Made by a program: the position numbers and the translations under genes
Assembly: GCA_013399305.1 (NCBI GenBank)
Contig: VXAI01000095.1
Coordinates: forward strand, 1,777,691 to 1,841,690
DNA length: 64,000 bases
Origin: Rostratula benghalensis
Lineage: Eukaryota; Chordata; Aves; Charadriiformes; Rostratulidae
Reading direction: 5' to 3'
Part shown: positions 58,301 to 64,000 of the stretch, piece by piece
Numbering within the stretch: position 1 is the first letter of the stretch
How the letters are laid out: every line of letters starts with the position of its first letter
Notes under the pieces: generated by a model
Seen by the model: the letters and a program-made list of their open reading frames with translations, nothing else
Database searches by the model: none
What the model was told of the DNA's origin: nothing

Positions 58301-61300
58301 AGGTGAGTTTTAATATTGCATCTGCTGGGCTCATCTGAATGATGATCCTTTCGCCATCGGTGCGGTGCTTACAGCTTTACCAGTCTCACTTCAGACTGGC
58401 TGTGTTATGGGACCATCCAGCAGTTTCTGCAGGAAGGATCTTTTCTTGTTATTCATCTCTATTTTGAAACAGAGAGCTCCTGTTTAAAACATTGTCAAAG
58501 AGCTTTTGCAAAATATTATTGTTAGAAAGGTGCTTAAAAGTCACGGCAGCTCAGGATACAAGGGATCTTGCGCTGAGGAACAGTCTCTTAACAAACACAA
58601 TGTGATTCCATTGTCTGCCTTTTGAACAGGAAATCTTTGGCAAGTGAGGGTTAAGCGAGGGTCGTGTTCCCTTTCAGTAGGACACTGTTCACTACTGCAT
58701 GACATTCCTTTTCTTTCTGAGTTCTTTCATTTCAAAAGAAGTGGAGAAACACACCAAAGTTTTAATAAGTTGTCTGATAGGTCCTTTGTTTATTGTTAGA
58801 AATAATCCATTCAGATGGTGGCCTCTTTATTTCTTACAGCTGCACCAGCTGAAATCTTTACAGTTGAGACTCTTCTTATGATGCTATTCCTACCTGGTTT
58901 GCATGGGAAAGTTTTACATGGGGTCTTTTTTTAACAATCCCAAGTACTTCTTCCACTTTCCAGAGTAGAAATTTACCGTATCTGACCACATAATTCATTT
59001 GAACACAGAATCACAGGGATTGGAAGGGACCTTGAAAGCTCATCCAGTCCAATCCCCCTGCCAGAGCAGGAACACCTGGATCAGGTCACACAGGAACACG
59101 TCCAGGAGGATTTTGAACGTCTCCAGAGAAGGAGATTCCACAACCTCTCTGGGCAGCCCCTTCCAGTGTTCCCTCACCCTCACTGTGAAGAAGCTTTTCC
59201 TCATATTTCAGTGGAACCTCCTGTGTTCCAGCTTGCACCCATTGCCCCTTGTCCTGTCATTGCCTGTCACTGAGAAGAGCCTGGCTCCATCCTCCTGACA
59301 CTCGCCCTTTACAGATTTATAAACATTAATGAGGTCACCCCTCAGTCTCCTCTTCTCCAGCTCCCTCAGCCTTTCCTTCTACCATTTTAGTGGCTCTGGC
59401 CTGGACTCTCGCAAGCAGTTCCCTGTCCTTCTTGAACTGAGGGGCCCAGAACTGGACACAGTATTCCAGATGCGGTCTCACCAGGGCAAATACATAATAT
59501 CTTTTCAATAACTGTTTTCCTTTTCCTTTGATAAATTCATTTACCTTTTTTCGTGTCTCCAATTGCCCACTCGTGATTTTAAATTCATCTTATTCTGGCA
59601 CATTTCTGCTATTATGTAGCACAGTTGACTCCAGGACACATTGATGCTCTGCCAGTTTGAACAGTTGTCATAACTAGGACTTTCTTTAGTGGTAATCACT
59701 TTAATCCCTAGCATTTTAATCTCATGTTGTGGAATAAATGTCACAGTAGTGATATCATTTTATAAATCAATTTTCTCATGTGTGTTTTTCAATTTTTTTG
59801 TTATACAACAAAAAAGAGTTGACCACATCGATGTCTGGTCCCCAACCAAAAATGTGTGTTTTCAAAGCAAATTCCAATACAGTCTTCATTGTGGAAAAAA
59901 TTAAGTTCCTCCTTTATTGCCAAACACTTGAGATTGTTTTGAACAAAGTACTGCTCAACCCATTTTTAATGACAAAAATAGAGACTGTCAGAAAAAGGTG
60001 AATGTTCCTACTGCTGTGGAACTACAGTAGAAAAAAATATGGGTTTCCCTCAAATAAAGGAGCTGTATCTTAATTGCAAAGTTGTGTTGCTCCTTCACAA
60101 AAGGTTGTGGGATTTGACTAAGTAATTTGTTAATAAAATAAGACTTAATGATCTCAGCTGGACACTCCAGTTATTTAGTAGAATCCTTTGGTGTGGAATT
60201 TCTGTAAAATCTATGTGTTAAGAAATTCCGCATGAAAACAGAGGACTTGAGGAAAGAAAAAAAAAACCTCTTAAAGGGATTGATTTATATGTGACCACCA
60301 AAGATCTGTTGGAAAACCTTTTCAAATGCTGTTTTGTCTAGGAAAGTATATGCAGTATTAATCTGTGAATGTCTTAAAAGCTTTGTGGGAAGAACAAACA
60401 GTTGGTGTTTTTCCCAGACTCGCTTGTAAAACCCACCTAGAGATTTCTCCTACTGTGAAAAATACTCCCACTTCAGTTTGATTTACTTTGAATAAATTGG
60501 ACCATTTGAAAGATTTTTATATATTGTGCTCTGTAGTTTGAAATGAACAAGTGCAGCCCCGAGGAGTCCACCCTGAGGACTGAGGAAAATTATATATAAT
60601 TTGGGAAAGTCTATACAACCTGGGGCAAATTCGTGGCTTTTAGGTACCATTTAGGGACCTCCAGCCTGGGATCTCTGGCAAGTCTTGTGCTCTGAGGAGT
60701 CCAGCGAAGCATTTTCTGGAATTCTGCAAAGCCTGGAAGAATTCATCCCTGTATCTAGCAGAACTATACAATTGTGCTTGTTACAAAGATGTTACATCCG
60801 TAAGGAGGTCACGCCATGAGCAGCACATAGTAAATTAAGTGGAAGGTTTCCCAGATTTTCAAGAAGTCACTTTGTAGTGCTCTGAAGTATTTAAAGGCAT
60901 GTCTGTTTGCTTGCCAGCTCATAAACGCTTGTCATTCATGTCCTTAACAAGGCCAGCAGGTCAGAACTGCCTGGATTGTGTTTTTAAGACAGTTAGACAG
61001 GCATGCTGAGATTTGTCCATTTGATGTAATTTATATCAAGCTGACGCTTGTTTCCAGCATAGACCCCCTGGATGGAGAAGCTTCTTGGAATATGTTCAAA
61101 AGACCTCACAGAATATCTCATATCTTCTCTATTTATTCAGTGTCAAATCAACTGTCTTTTGCACGCTGATCCCCTGAAGGGGAGAACTTGACATGCTAGA
61201 GGAGGTTAGTTTTTATCTCAGTTGGTACATAGATCATTTTTCCACCCACCTGTCCCCAGTGGCTCTTCAAGAAAATTTCTCCCTCTTAACCACTGCAATG

Positions 61301-62599
61301 GCATGAAAATGAAGAGCAGAGAGACTAACTATGCTGTTGTGTAGGGGCACACACTTAGCTGGCTGTGACAGCATCAGCAGATCTGGTACTCTTTTACTGA
61401 ACTACTTATTTAAAACAGAAATTTCATTTCACTTCACACCAGTGTCCCTTTCCCACCTAGTGCAGTCAATGAAATCCAGCCAAATTCTCCAGTAAAATGG
61501 AATTTCTGGTCAATCATCAGTAGAGGTAACAAATGGGTGACCAGGTACCCCTGCTCTTTATAACCTTCCTTCATAGTGTCCAGGCACAAAAACACTTGTG
61601 GGCAATTTGTGCTCACTCACATGAACGTTTGGTCAAGCACCCAAGTGTTTGAATCAAGCCTTCCCTCATCAACTGATTCTAGCAGCTCCAGTAGCCTGCT
61701 GCTTCCTCAGAGGACTTCAGGCAGTCCCTGCTTGTGCTTTTGGTGTTGAGAAGGCTGAGGTTCATCCCTGCTGAAGTCTGTGTCTCTCTGGGTGGCCGTG
61801 GCTGGAAGCTGATCCCACCACTGTGGCTCACTGAACACTGCCTCTCCTCAGCTATCCCCTCTGGGCATTTGAATTTCTTCAGAGCTCACGTAGAGATGAG
61901 GATGCAGCAAAACAAAGAGTGAGAGGGTCATGTATGTGTTTCACATGAGAACACGTGTGAGAACTGTGGCTTTGCCGTGGTACATGCAAGCTGTACAGCA
62001 GAAATGCATTTGTAACAGTGTTCTTGTGCTCCTGTGATCTAAAAACGCATTTATCACCATACATCAAGGGACATGGCAGTTCTGTGTCGTGAATGTCAGT
62101 CTGTCCTTTTTCAGTAGGAAGAATGAGCTCTTAAATACAAGATGTAGTGGGTTTTTTCATCTGTAACACACAATTCTAGCAAAATTCCAGAAGATGTTTT
62201 TTGAAGAAGGTTAATTTTCAGAATTGCCATTTTTCGGAAGTAAAATATTTCACAAGCAAATACCATGCTTTCCAAATTACTGTTTTGTGTTTGAAAGGGG
62301 CTTAAATGAATGGGAAAAATATCTTAGGGTTATCATTTTTCCTCTGTGTTCATACAACCAGCTTTTCCTTTTAGGTACGTTATCATGGTAAAAGCTACCA
62401 TTTCTAGGCACCAGGTAACAGAAAACAACTCCCTGTTGTGTTGCAGTGCTCAGCGGACTGTGGCAAGGGGATTCAGAAAAGAACAGTGACGTGCACAAAT
62501 TCTCAAGGAAAATGTGATGCAGCCACCAGGCCAAGAGATGAGGAAGAGTGTGAGGATCACACGGGCTGTTACGAGTGGAAAACAGGAGACTGGTCTAAG
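7235..62599 (+). CDS. ADAMTS17: ADAMTS17, partial, 11 internal exons (joined 519 aa)
   Basis: This is the span of the coding part seen here; it is spliced, not continuous. The 11 exons total 1557 nt and join in phase to 519 residues with no stop. Visible domain order: disintegrin-like C-terminus (residues 1-51), TSP1-1 (52-107), Cys-rich (about 108-221), spacer (about 222-337), TSP1-2 (338-400), TSP1-3 (401-457), TSP1-4 (458-510) and the start of TSP1-5 (511-519). Each complete TSP1 repeat has six cysteines. The family is secreted zinc proteases of the extracellular matrix. Human ADAMTS17 is linked to a Weill-Marchesani-like syndrome and to fibrillin biology. ADAMTS17 is preferred over its sister ADAMTS19 because the remembered human ADAMTS17 matches nearly residue for residue (for example [16 protein letters not shown] and CSVQCGGG), while ADAMTS19 has clear differences (GLWCKVEG, CDATCGGG). 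Catalytic exons and the C-terminus are outside the window. Confidence 0.95.
7337..8997 (+). other. ADAMTS17: ADAMTS17 intron, 1.66 kb
   Basis: This is a phase 0 intron bounded by GTAATC and CATTTCAG. It has a short (GT)n stretch near 8811-8820 and no gene or recognised transposon. Confidence 0.88.
8998..9143 (+). CDS. ADAMTS17: ADAMTS17 exon: end of disintegrin-like domain and start of TSP1-1
   Basis: This 146-nt exon (phase 0 to 2) encodes residues 35-82 plus two bases of codon 83. [10 protein letters not shown] closes the disintegrin-like domain. After a short PIPEHV linker the central TSP1 repeat begins at DGDW. The tryptophan ladder [10 protein letters not shown] (W55, W58, W61) gives two WxxW motifs of the type C-mannosylated in TSP1 repeats. 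CSRTCG (64-69) is a complete C-x-x-S/T-C-G site for O-fucosylation by POFUT2, which in this family supports folding and secretion. The acceptor is CATTTCAG and the donor is CC|GTAAGT, close to consensus. An upstream Met at 8947 in the same frame lies in the intron and is not a likely start. Confidence 0.95.
9144..13897 (+). other. ADAMTS17: ADAMTS17 intron, 4.75 kb
   Basis: This is a phase 2 intron inside TSP1-1. Open frames on both strands (up to 161 codons at 11872-12357 minus) have no recognisable protein features. I recognise no repeat family. Confidence 0.85.
13898..14064 (+). CDS. ADAMTS17: ADAMTS17 exon: end of TSP1-1 and start of Cys-rich domain
   Basis: This 167-nt exon (phase 2 to 1) encodes residues 83-138 and the first base of codon 139. 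It begins [11 protein letters not shown], finishes TSP1-1 with C91, C101 and C106 (ENLPCPKG), and enters the Cys-rich domain at [12 protein letters not shown] basic NKKK stretch (126-129) follows; human has a similar run from memory. The acceptor ...TTTCCTGGCACAG is pyrimidine-rich and the donor is GATG|GTAAGT, near consensus. The TSP1-1 repeat is split between this exon and the previous one, both of which must be included to form its three disulfides. Confidence 0.95.
14065..15034 (+). other. ADAMTS17: ADAMTS17 intron, 0.97 kb
   Basis: This is the shortest intron here, phase 1, with an AT-rich low-complexity stretch at 14347-14430. The last 187 bases are open in frame with the next exon. Confidence 0.88.
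14347..14430. repeat. AT-rich low-complexity stretch
   Basis: Repeated ATATATGTA/GATATAAAG/ATACATATA-type words without a clean period. Confidence 0.7.
15035..15162 (+). CDS. ADAMTS17: ADAMTS17 exon: Cys-rich domain, middle part
   Basis: This 128-nt exon (phase 1 to 0) encodes residues 139-181, from [12 protein letters not shown] to DLCVHGKCQ. Six cysteines (C142, C146, C167, C175, C180 and the pairing C185 in the next exon) follow the conserved pattern of the ADAMTS Cys-rich domain, an exosite region. The acceptor is TTCTTTCCCAG. The donor CAG|GTGGAG is poor: +4 is G and +5 is A, where consensus has A and G. Read-through gives Val-Glu-stop at 15169-15171, and an AATAAA lies at 15345-15350, so a truncated isoform is conceivable. 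The next intron is about 10.2 kb, one of the two longest here. Confidence 0.95.
15163..25328 (+). other. ADAMTS17: ADAMTS17 intron, 10.2 kb
   Basis: This is a phase 0 intron that begins with the weak GTGGAG donor, a near-immediate in-frame stop and an AATAAA at 15345-15350. It contains a 13-A run near 20111. Two adjacent minus-strand open frames at 21646-22035 and 22086-22451 (129 and 121 codons) match nothing I recognise. AT-rich stretches near 17.6-17.8, 18.2-18.5 and 24.3-25.1 kb look unique and might include conserved noncoding sequence. No gene is supported. Confidence 0.82.
15345..15350 (+). promoter_or_regulatory. Candidate intronic poly(A) signal AATAAA
   Basis: A canonical AATAAA lies 174 bp after the in-frame stop reached by read-through of the weak donor at 15162. 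It is followed by T/GT-rich sequence within about 70 bp. It could end a truncated ADAMTS17 transcript, but a six-base signal in 64 kb of AT-rich DNA is not rare. Confidence 0.3.
25329..25449 (+). CDS. ADAMTS17: ADAMTS17 exon: end of Cys-rich domain
   Basis: This 121-nt exon (phase 0 to 1) encodes residues 182-221 and one base of codon 222. It contains [20 protein letters not shown] followed by SGDGKTCK, the CGVCxGDGxTC signature shared by nearly all ADAMTS proteins at the end of the Cys-rich domain. KGDFNHTKG follows and carries an N-glycosylation sequon (N216-H-T). The acceptor GTCATTAG has a short pyrimidine tract; the donor ATGG|GTGAGT is strong. The exon is isolated between introns of 10.2 and 7.9 kb. 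Confidence 0.95.
25450..33392 (+). other. ADAMTS17: ADAMTS17 intron, 7.94 kb
   Basis: This is a phase 1 intron with a T-run at 28992-29004 and an AT-rich stretch with TAATT-type motifs at about 26.9-27.3 kb. I see no coding exon or recognised transposon. Confidence 0.83.
33393..33473 (+). CDS. ADAMTS17: ADAMTS17 exon: start of spacer domain
   Basis: This is the smallest exon here, 81 nt, phase 1 at both ends. It encodes [19 protein letters not shown] and DKPAHSFL (residues 222-248). PAGARxIxVxE is the hallmark opening strand of the ADAMTS spacer, a cysteine-free beta-sandwich that binds substrate and matrix. Skipping would remove 27 residues in frame and destroy the first strands. The acceptor CTTGCCACAG is good; the donor CTGG|GTAAAA is weak at +5 (A). 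A purine-rich run and 12 adenines follow within 40 nt of the donor. Confidence 0.94.
33474..38475 (+). other. ADAMTS17: ADAMTS17 intron, 5.0 kb
   Basis: This is a phase 1 intron within the spacer. A-runs occur at about 33497-33508 and 37564-37577. Several 80-115-codon open frames on both strands overlap one another and show no protein features. Confidence 0.85.
38476..38633 (+). CDS. ADAMTS17: ADAMTS17 exon: spacer domain, middle part
   Basis: This 158-nt exon (phase 1 to 0) encodes the end of codon 249 to residue 301: [20 protein letters not shown], then [20 protein letters not shown] and [13 protein letters not shown]. The W-x-I-x-x-P/S-G-x-F-x-x-A-G-T pattern is typical of ADAMTS spacers. 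[14 protein letters not shown] is nearly unchanged from human as remembered. It has no cysteines, as expected for this domain. The acceptor is CATTTCAG; the donor ATG|GTAACT is moderate. Flanking introns are 5.0 and 4.1 kb. Confidence 0.95.
39551..39564. repeat. (CA)7 microsatellite
   Basis: Seven CA units. A second CA-rich tract lies at 40530-40547. Confidence 0.8.
42091..42200 (-). mobile_element. CR1 LINE 3' fragment (about 110 bp), antisense
   Basis: The plus strand reads CACAGAATAACTGAATGGTT, then GGAAGGGGACATCTGGAGC, followed by a degenerate version of the CR1 3'-end block (CCCTGCTCAGGCAGGACAG, GCTGCCCAGACTGTG). It matches the reverse complement of a CR1 3' tail but is short and diverged. 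Confidence 0.7.
42732..42891 (+). CDS. ADAMTS17: ADAMTS17 exon: end of spacer and start of TSP1-2
   Basis: This 160-nt exon (phase 0 to 1) encodes residues 302-354 and one base of codon 355. [20 protein letters not shown] ends the spacer. Two N-glycosylation sequons follow, N321-Y-T and N326-R-S, in a Glu/Gln-rich linker. [18 protein letters not shown] then opens TSP1-2. This repeat lacks a Ser/Thr before its second cysteine (CSVQC), so it cannot be O-fucosylated at the usual place; human has the same residues from memory. The acceptor TGCCGAACCAG follows a pyrimidine-rich TTTCTTTTCC stretch. The donor GGAG|GTAAGG is good. Confidence 0.95.
42892..44599 (+). other. ADAMTS17: ADAMTS17 intron, 1.7 kb
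   Basis: This is a phase 1 intron splitting TSP1-2. No repeat or gene is recognised. Confidence 0.88.
44600..44735 (+). CDS. ADAMTS17: ADAMTS17 exon: body of TSP1-2
   Basis: This 136-nt exon (phase 1 to 2) encodes the end of codon 355 through residue 399 and two bases of codon 400. [14 protein letters not shown] leads on to [16 protein letters not shown]. It provides C363, C379, C392 and C397 of TSP1-2. Sequons are N368-K-T and N375-D-S. RPEPQxRxCNxxPC is the usual ending of a TSP1 repeat in this family. The acceptor is TTTGACTTGTAG and the donor CACG|GTAAGG is good. Confidence 0.95.
45058..45076. repeat. T19 homopolymer
   Basis: A run of 19 thymines about 500 bp upstream of the plus-strand CR1. 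It is not part of that element, since CR1 does not use a poly(A) tail. Confidence 0.85.
45555..46345 (+). mobile_element. CR1 LINE, 5'-truncated 3' end, sense strand
   Basis: This is a non-LTR retrotransposon remnant of about 0.8 kb. It encodes the decayed C-terminal end of the CR1 reverse transcriptase ORF2. One frame (to 45797) gives [36 protein letters not shown] second, overlapping frame (45752-45955) continues with [25 protein letters not shown] and [12 protein letters not shown], so there is an indel near 45770. Further stops follow. The 3' untranslated part contains the familiar CR1 sequence GGTCCCTTCCAATTCTGAC and ends near CATGACTCTGTG. It is 5'-truncated, as is usual for CR1, and cannot be active. 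Confidence 0.9.
51118..51135. repeat. A18 homopolymer
   Basis: A run of 18 adenines. The preceding 300-400 bp do not match any transcript I recognise, and there is no AATAAA just before it. Confidence 0.85.
51373..51387 (-). promoter_or_regulatory. Candidate CTCF site in a CpG-rich patch
   Basis: The plus strand carries GCGCCCTGGTGGCAG. Its reverse complement fits the CTCF core CCACCAGGGGGCGC with about one mismatch in the central G run. It sits in a locally CpG-rich stretch (about 51325-51420), unusual for the otherwise CpG-poor introns. This is a motif match only; occupancy is not shown. Confidence 0.4.
52044..52075. repeat. 16-bp tandem duplication
   Basis: TAATCATGAAATTAAT is followed directly by TAATCATGAAATTAAC, one mismatch. 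It contains TAAT-type homeodomain-like words. Confidence 0.75.
55027..55052. repeat. (ATT)n microsatellite at the edge of the gap
   Basis: About nine ATT units run directly into the N block. The tract probably continues into the gap, so its length is unknown. Confidence 0.9.
55053..55072. other. Assembly gap, 20 N
   Basis: Twenty Ns, probably a placeholder size and not a measured one. A coding exon inside it is not needed, because the exons on either side join in phase and match the family without missing residues. Confidence 0.97.
57442..57646 (+). CDS. ADAMTS17: ADAMTS17 exon: TSP1-3 and start of TSP1-4
   Basis: This 205-nt exon (phase 2 to 0) is the longest here. It encodes the end of codon 400 through residue 468. 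[16 protein letters not shown] starts TSP1-3, whose six cysteines (409, 413, 424, 441, 452, 457) are all in this exon. CSATCE has the Thr acceptor but Glu instead of the usual Gly after the second cysteine. A sequon lies at N430-G-T. The exon ends [10 protein letters not shown], the W-ladder of TSP1-4 (W461, W466). The acceptor TCTTTCCCAG is strong and the donor AAG|GTAGGA is moderate. It sits between a 12.7-kb and a 4.8-kb intron that carry CR1 copies in opposite orientation. Confidence 0.95.
57647..62446 (+). other. ADAMTS17: ADAMTS17 intron, 4.8 kb
   Basis: This is a phase 0 intron carrying one minus-strand CR1 fragment at about 59005-59482. Nothing else is recognised. Confidence 0.86.
59005..59482 (-). 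mobile_element. CR1 LINE, 5'-truncated 3' end, antisense to ADAMTS17
   Basis: On the plus strand it starts with the reverse-complemented CR1 tail (ACACAGAATCACAGGGATTG, then GGAAGGGACCTTGAAAGC). It runs back through the 3' untranslated region into the ORF2 end, where the minus strand reads [20 protein letters not shown], then [12 protein letters not shown]. It is about 480 bp, 5'-truncated and interrupted. It overlaps in sequence with the 3' half of the plus-strand CR1 at 45.6-46.3 kb. By eye it is better preserved than that copy. Confidence 0.9.
62447..62599 (+). CDS. ADAMTS17: ADAMTS17 exon: TSP1-4 body and start of TSP1-5
   Basis: This 153-nt exon (phase 0 at both ends) encodes residues 469-519. 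[16 protein letters not shown], then [19 protein letters not shown], supply all six cysteines of TSP1-4. [11 protein letters not shown] then begins TSP1-5, whose cysteines must be in an exon beyond the window. The fourth residue of CSADCG is Asp (codon GAC); human has Ser here from memory, so the O-fucose acceptor is missing. The acceptor TGTTGTGTTGCAG is good; the donor AAG|GTAACA is weak at +5. Confidence 0.94.
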
Positions 62600-64000
62600 G
62601 TAACAGTGAACACTACCCGCTATTTTCTTCCTAAGTGCAAAGATGTTCAGAGTCCTGTGCTTCTGGCTGCTGTGTAAAGATATTTGGAAAGGAAGAGTTT
62701 AACTGGTTTTGATTGGAGCTTTTGCTGGGATTTAAACTCCCCTTGTGCCGTTTATAACCCAAACATCGCAACACAGGCTCATGGATATGACCCAGCAAGT
62801 TTTAGAGAAGTGTATTCCAAACAGGATAGAAATGAGTATTAATTGACAGCTTAACCATCCAAAAGCAAAACCTACACAAGATTTCCACCACAGGTGGGCT
62901 TTTGTTGTCAAAAAACTACTTTATAAATGATGCTGAAACTGCTTTCCACGTTTCAAAAAGCAAACTCTGACGAGTTCTGGCTAGCAGATTGAATTCTACC
63001 AAAAAGAGCACCTTAGCAGTGTCTCCCAGGAGTACAGATAGCTAAGGAGGCGTCCCATGCCCAGCCCGGACAAGCTAAAAAGAAAATAGCAGAATATTGG
63101 TCCTTGAGAGTAAATATGTGTTAAAAATTTGCACTTCAAGTTAGGAACCTAGTCACTGAGAAAAAGGGATATCTCACAAGGGGGCTGTGGTGAGAGTTTT
63201 TTCTCCCTCAATGCATCACTATGGAGCTGGGAAGAGAGCTGAACCTTGTCTTCATATCCCACAGCTGATAAGTCTGAAGGTTTGGGAGAACTGCTGTTGA
63301 ACTGAATACTGCTGGGGGGTGTGGGAAGCACAGGGAAGCACTAACAGACTCACACAGAAACAGAGGGTAATTGAGAGCACTCACAGCTGAATTCTGTTCC
63401 TCTGCCTCGTGCAGGTCCTGCATGCAGAGTCTGAAGTACACTGTTTTATTACCACAGATGTAAGACTAGAGCTGTGCAGCTGAATTTCATGCTAGTCTGA
63501 GACCTGCACAGCATAGTGCAGTCCTAGACTTATTCCAGCCACCTGAAATGAAAGCAATCATGACTTTAAAAGCAGAGCCAAAACCATCAGTCCCTTCCTC
63601 TGGGCTGGATTTTACCTTTACTTAGGCCTGTCTGAGCTTCGTTTCTCCAGTGACATCAGTGGAATTAATTCCCAAATGCAGTGGATTAAACCAGAGCAGA
63701 GCCTGCTCTGTATTTGCATTCTGGTCTTAAAGTAACAGGTAGTTTTGCTTGGGAAGGAGGCCTGGCGGTGCGAGAAACTCAGCCTTTGGCAGTGTTGTTC
63801 ATAAAGCATCCTTTACATTACTGACTTCATGCTTGCATAAAGAACTAACATTTCCCAGGAATATTATATTCCAGTTTAGTTTTATCTTATCTTTGTAACT
63901 GTTCTTTAAACAGAAAGCCTACTTTGTATTCTGGAACGTACGGCATGTGCAGAAACCACTGGGATACGGTAGTTGCATTTTGCTTTCCAAAAACCCAAAC
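62600..64000 (+). other. ADAMTS17: ADAMTS17 intron (3' end outside window)
   Basis: No coding exon is seen after 62599. The expected next exon should start with the CxxTCGKG of TSP1-5 and is not present, so the window ends within the intron. Confidence 0.82.

Noticed and set aside
7235..62599. Identification as ADAMTS19 in place of ADAMTS17
   Set aside because: The spacer and TSP1 repeats match the remembered ADAMTS17 at nearly all positions. ADAMTS19-specific residues such as CDATCGGG in TSP1-2 are absent.

Overview
The window is vertebrate nuclear DNA, most likely avian and from a draft assembly. It has short exons with GT/AG splice sites separated by kilobase introns. Its interspersed repeats are CR1 LINE fragments, the main repeat family of birds and other sauropsids. 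CpG is sparse overall, and there is a 20-N assembly gap. No operons, bacterial genes, CRISPR arrays or phage genes are present.

The whole window lies inside one plus-strand gene, which I recognise as ADAMTS17, a secreted extracellular-matrix metalloprotease of the ADAMTS family. Eleven coding exons can be placed with matching splice phases: 7235-7336, 8998-9143, 13898-14064, 15035-15162, 25329-25449, 33393-33473, 38476-38633, 42732-42891, 44600-44735, 57442-57646 and 62447-62599. Joined, they give 519 residues without a stop or frame break. In order these cover the end of the disintegrin-like domain, TSP1 repeat 1, the Cys-rich domain, the spacer, TSP1 repeats 2, 3 and 4, and the first residues of TSP1 repeat 5. 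The signal peptide, propeptide and catalytic exons must lie 5' of the window. The rest of TSP1-5 and the PLAC domain must lie 3' of it. Human ADAMTS17 has, from memory, 22 exons, so these would be about exons 10-20.

The other roughly 97.5% is intron. It holds three CR1 fragments (42091-42200 minus, about 45555-46345 plus, about 59005-59482 minus), simple repeats and homopolymer runs, and one N gap beside an (ATT)n tract. I found no second gene on either strand. Open frames of 60-175 codons in the introns look like chance frames or CR1 antisense.

I did not find a new biological system. The points most worth checking are: a possible intronic poly(A) isoform after the Cys-rich exon 15035-15162, which has a weak donor, an immediate in-frame stop and a downstream AATAAA; an apparent loss of the O-fucose acceptor residue in TSP1-4; inverted CR1 copies flanking exons; and a good CTCF-like site in a small CpG-rich patch at about 51.37 kb.
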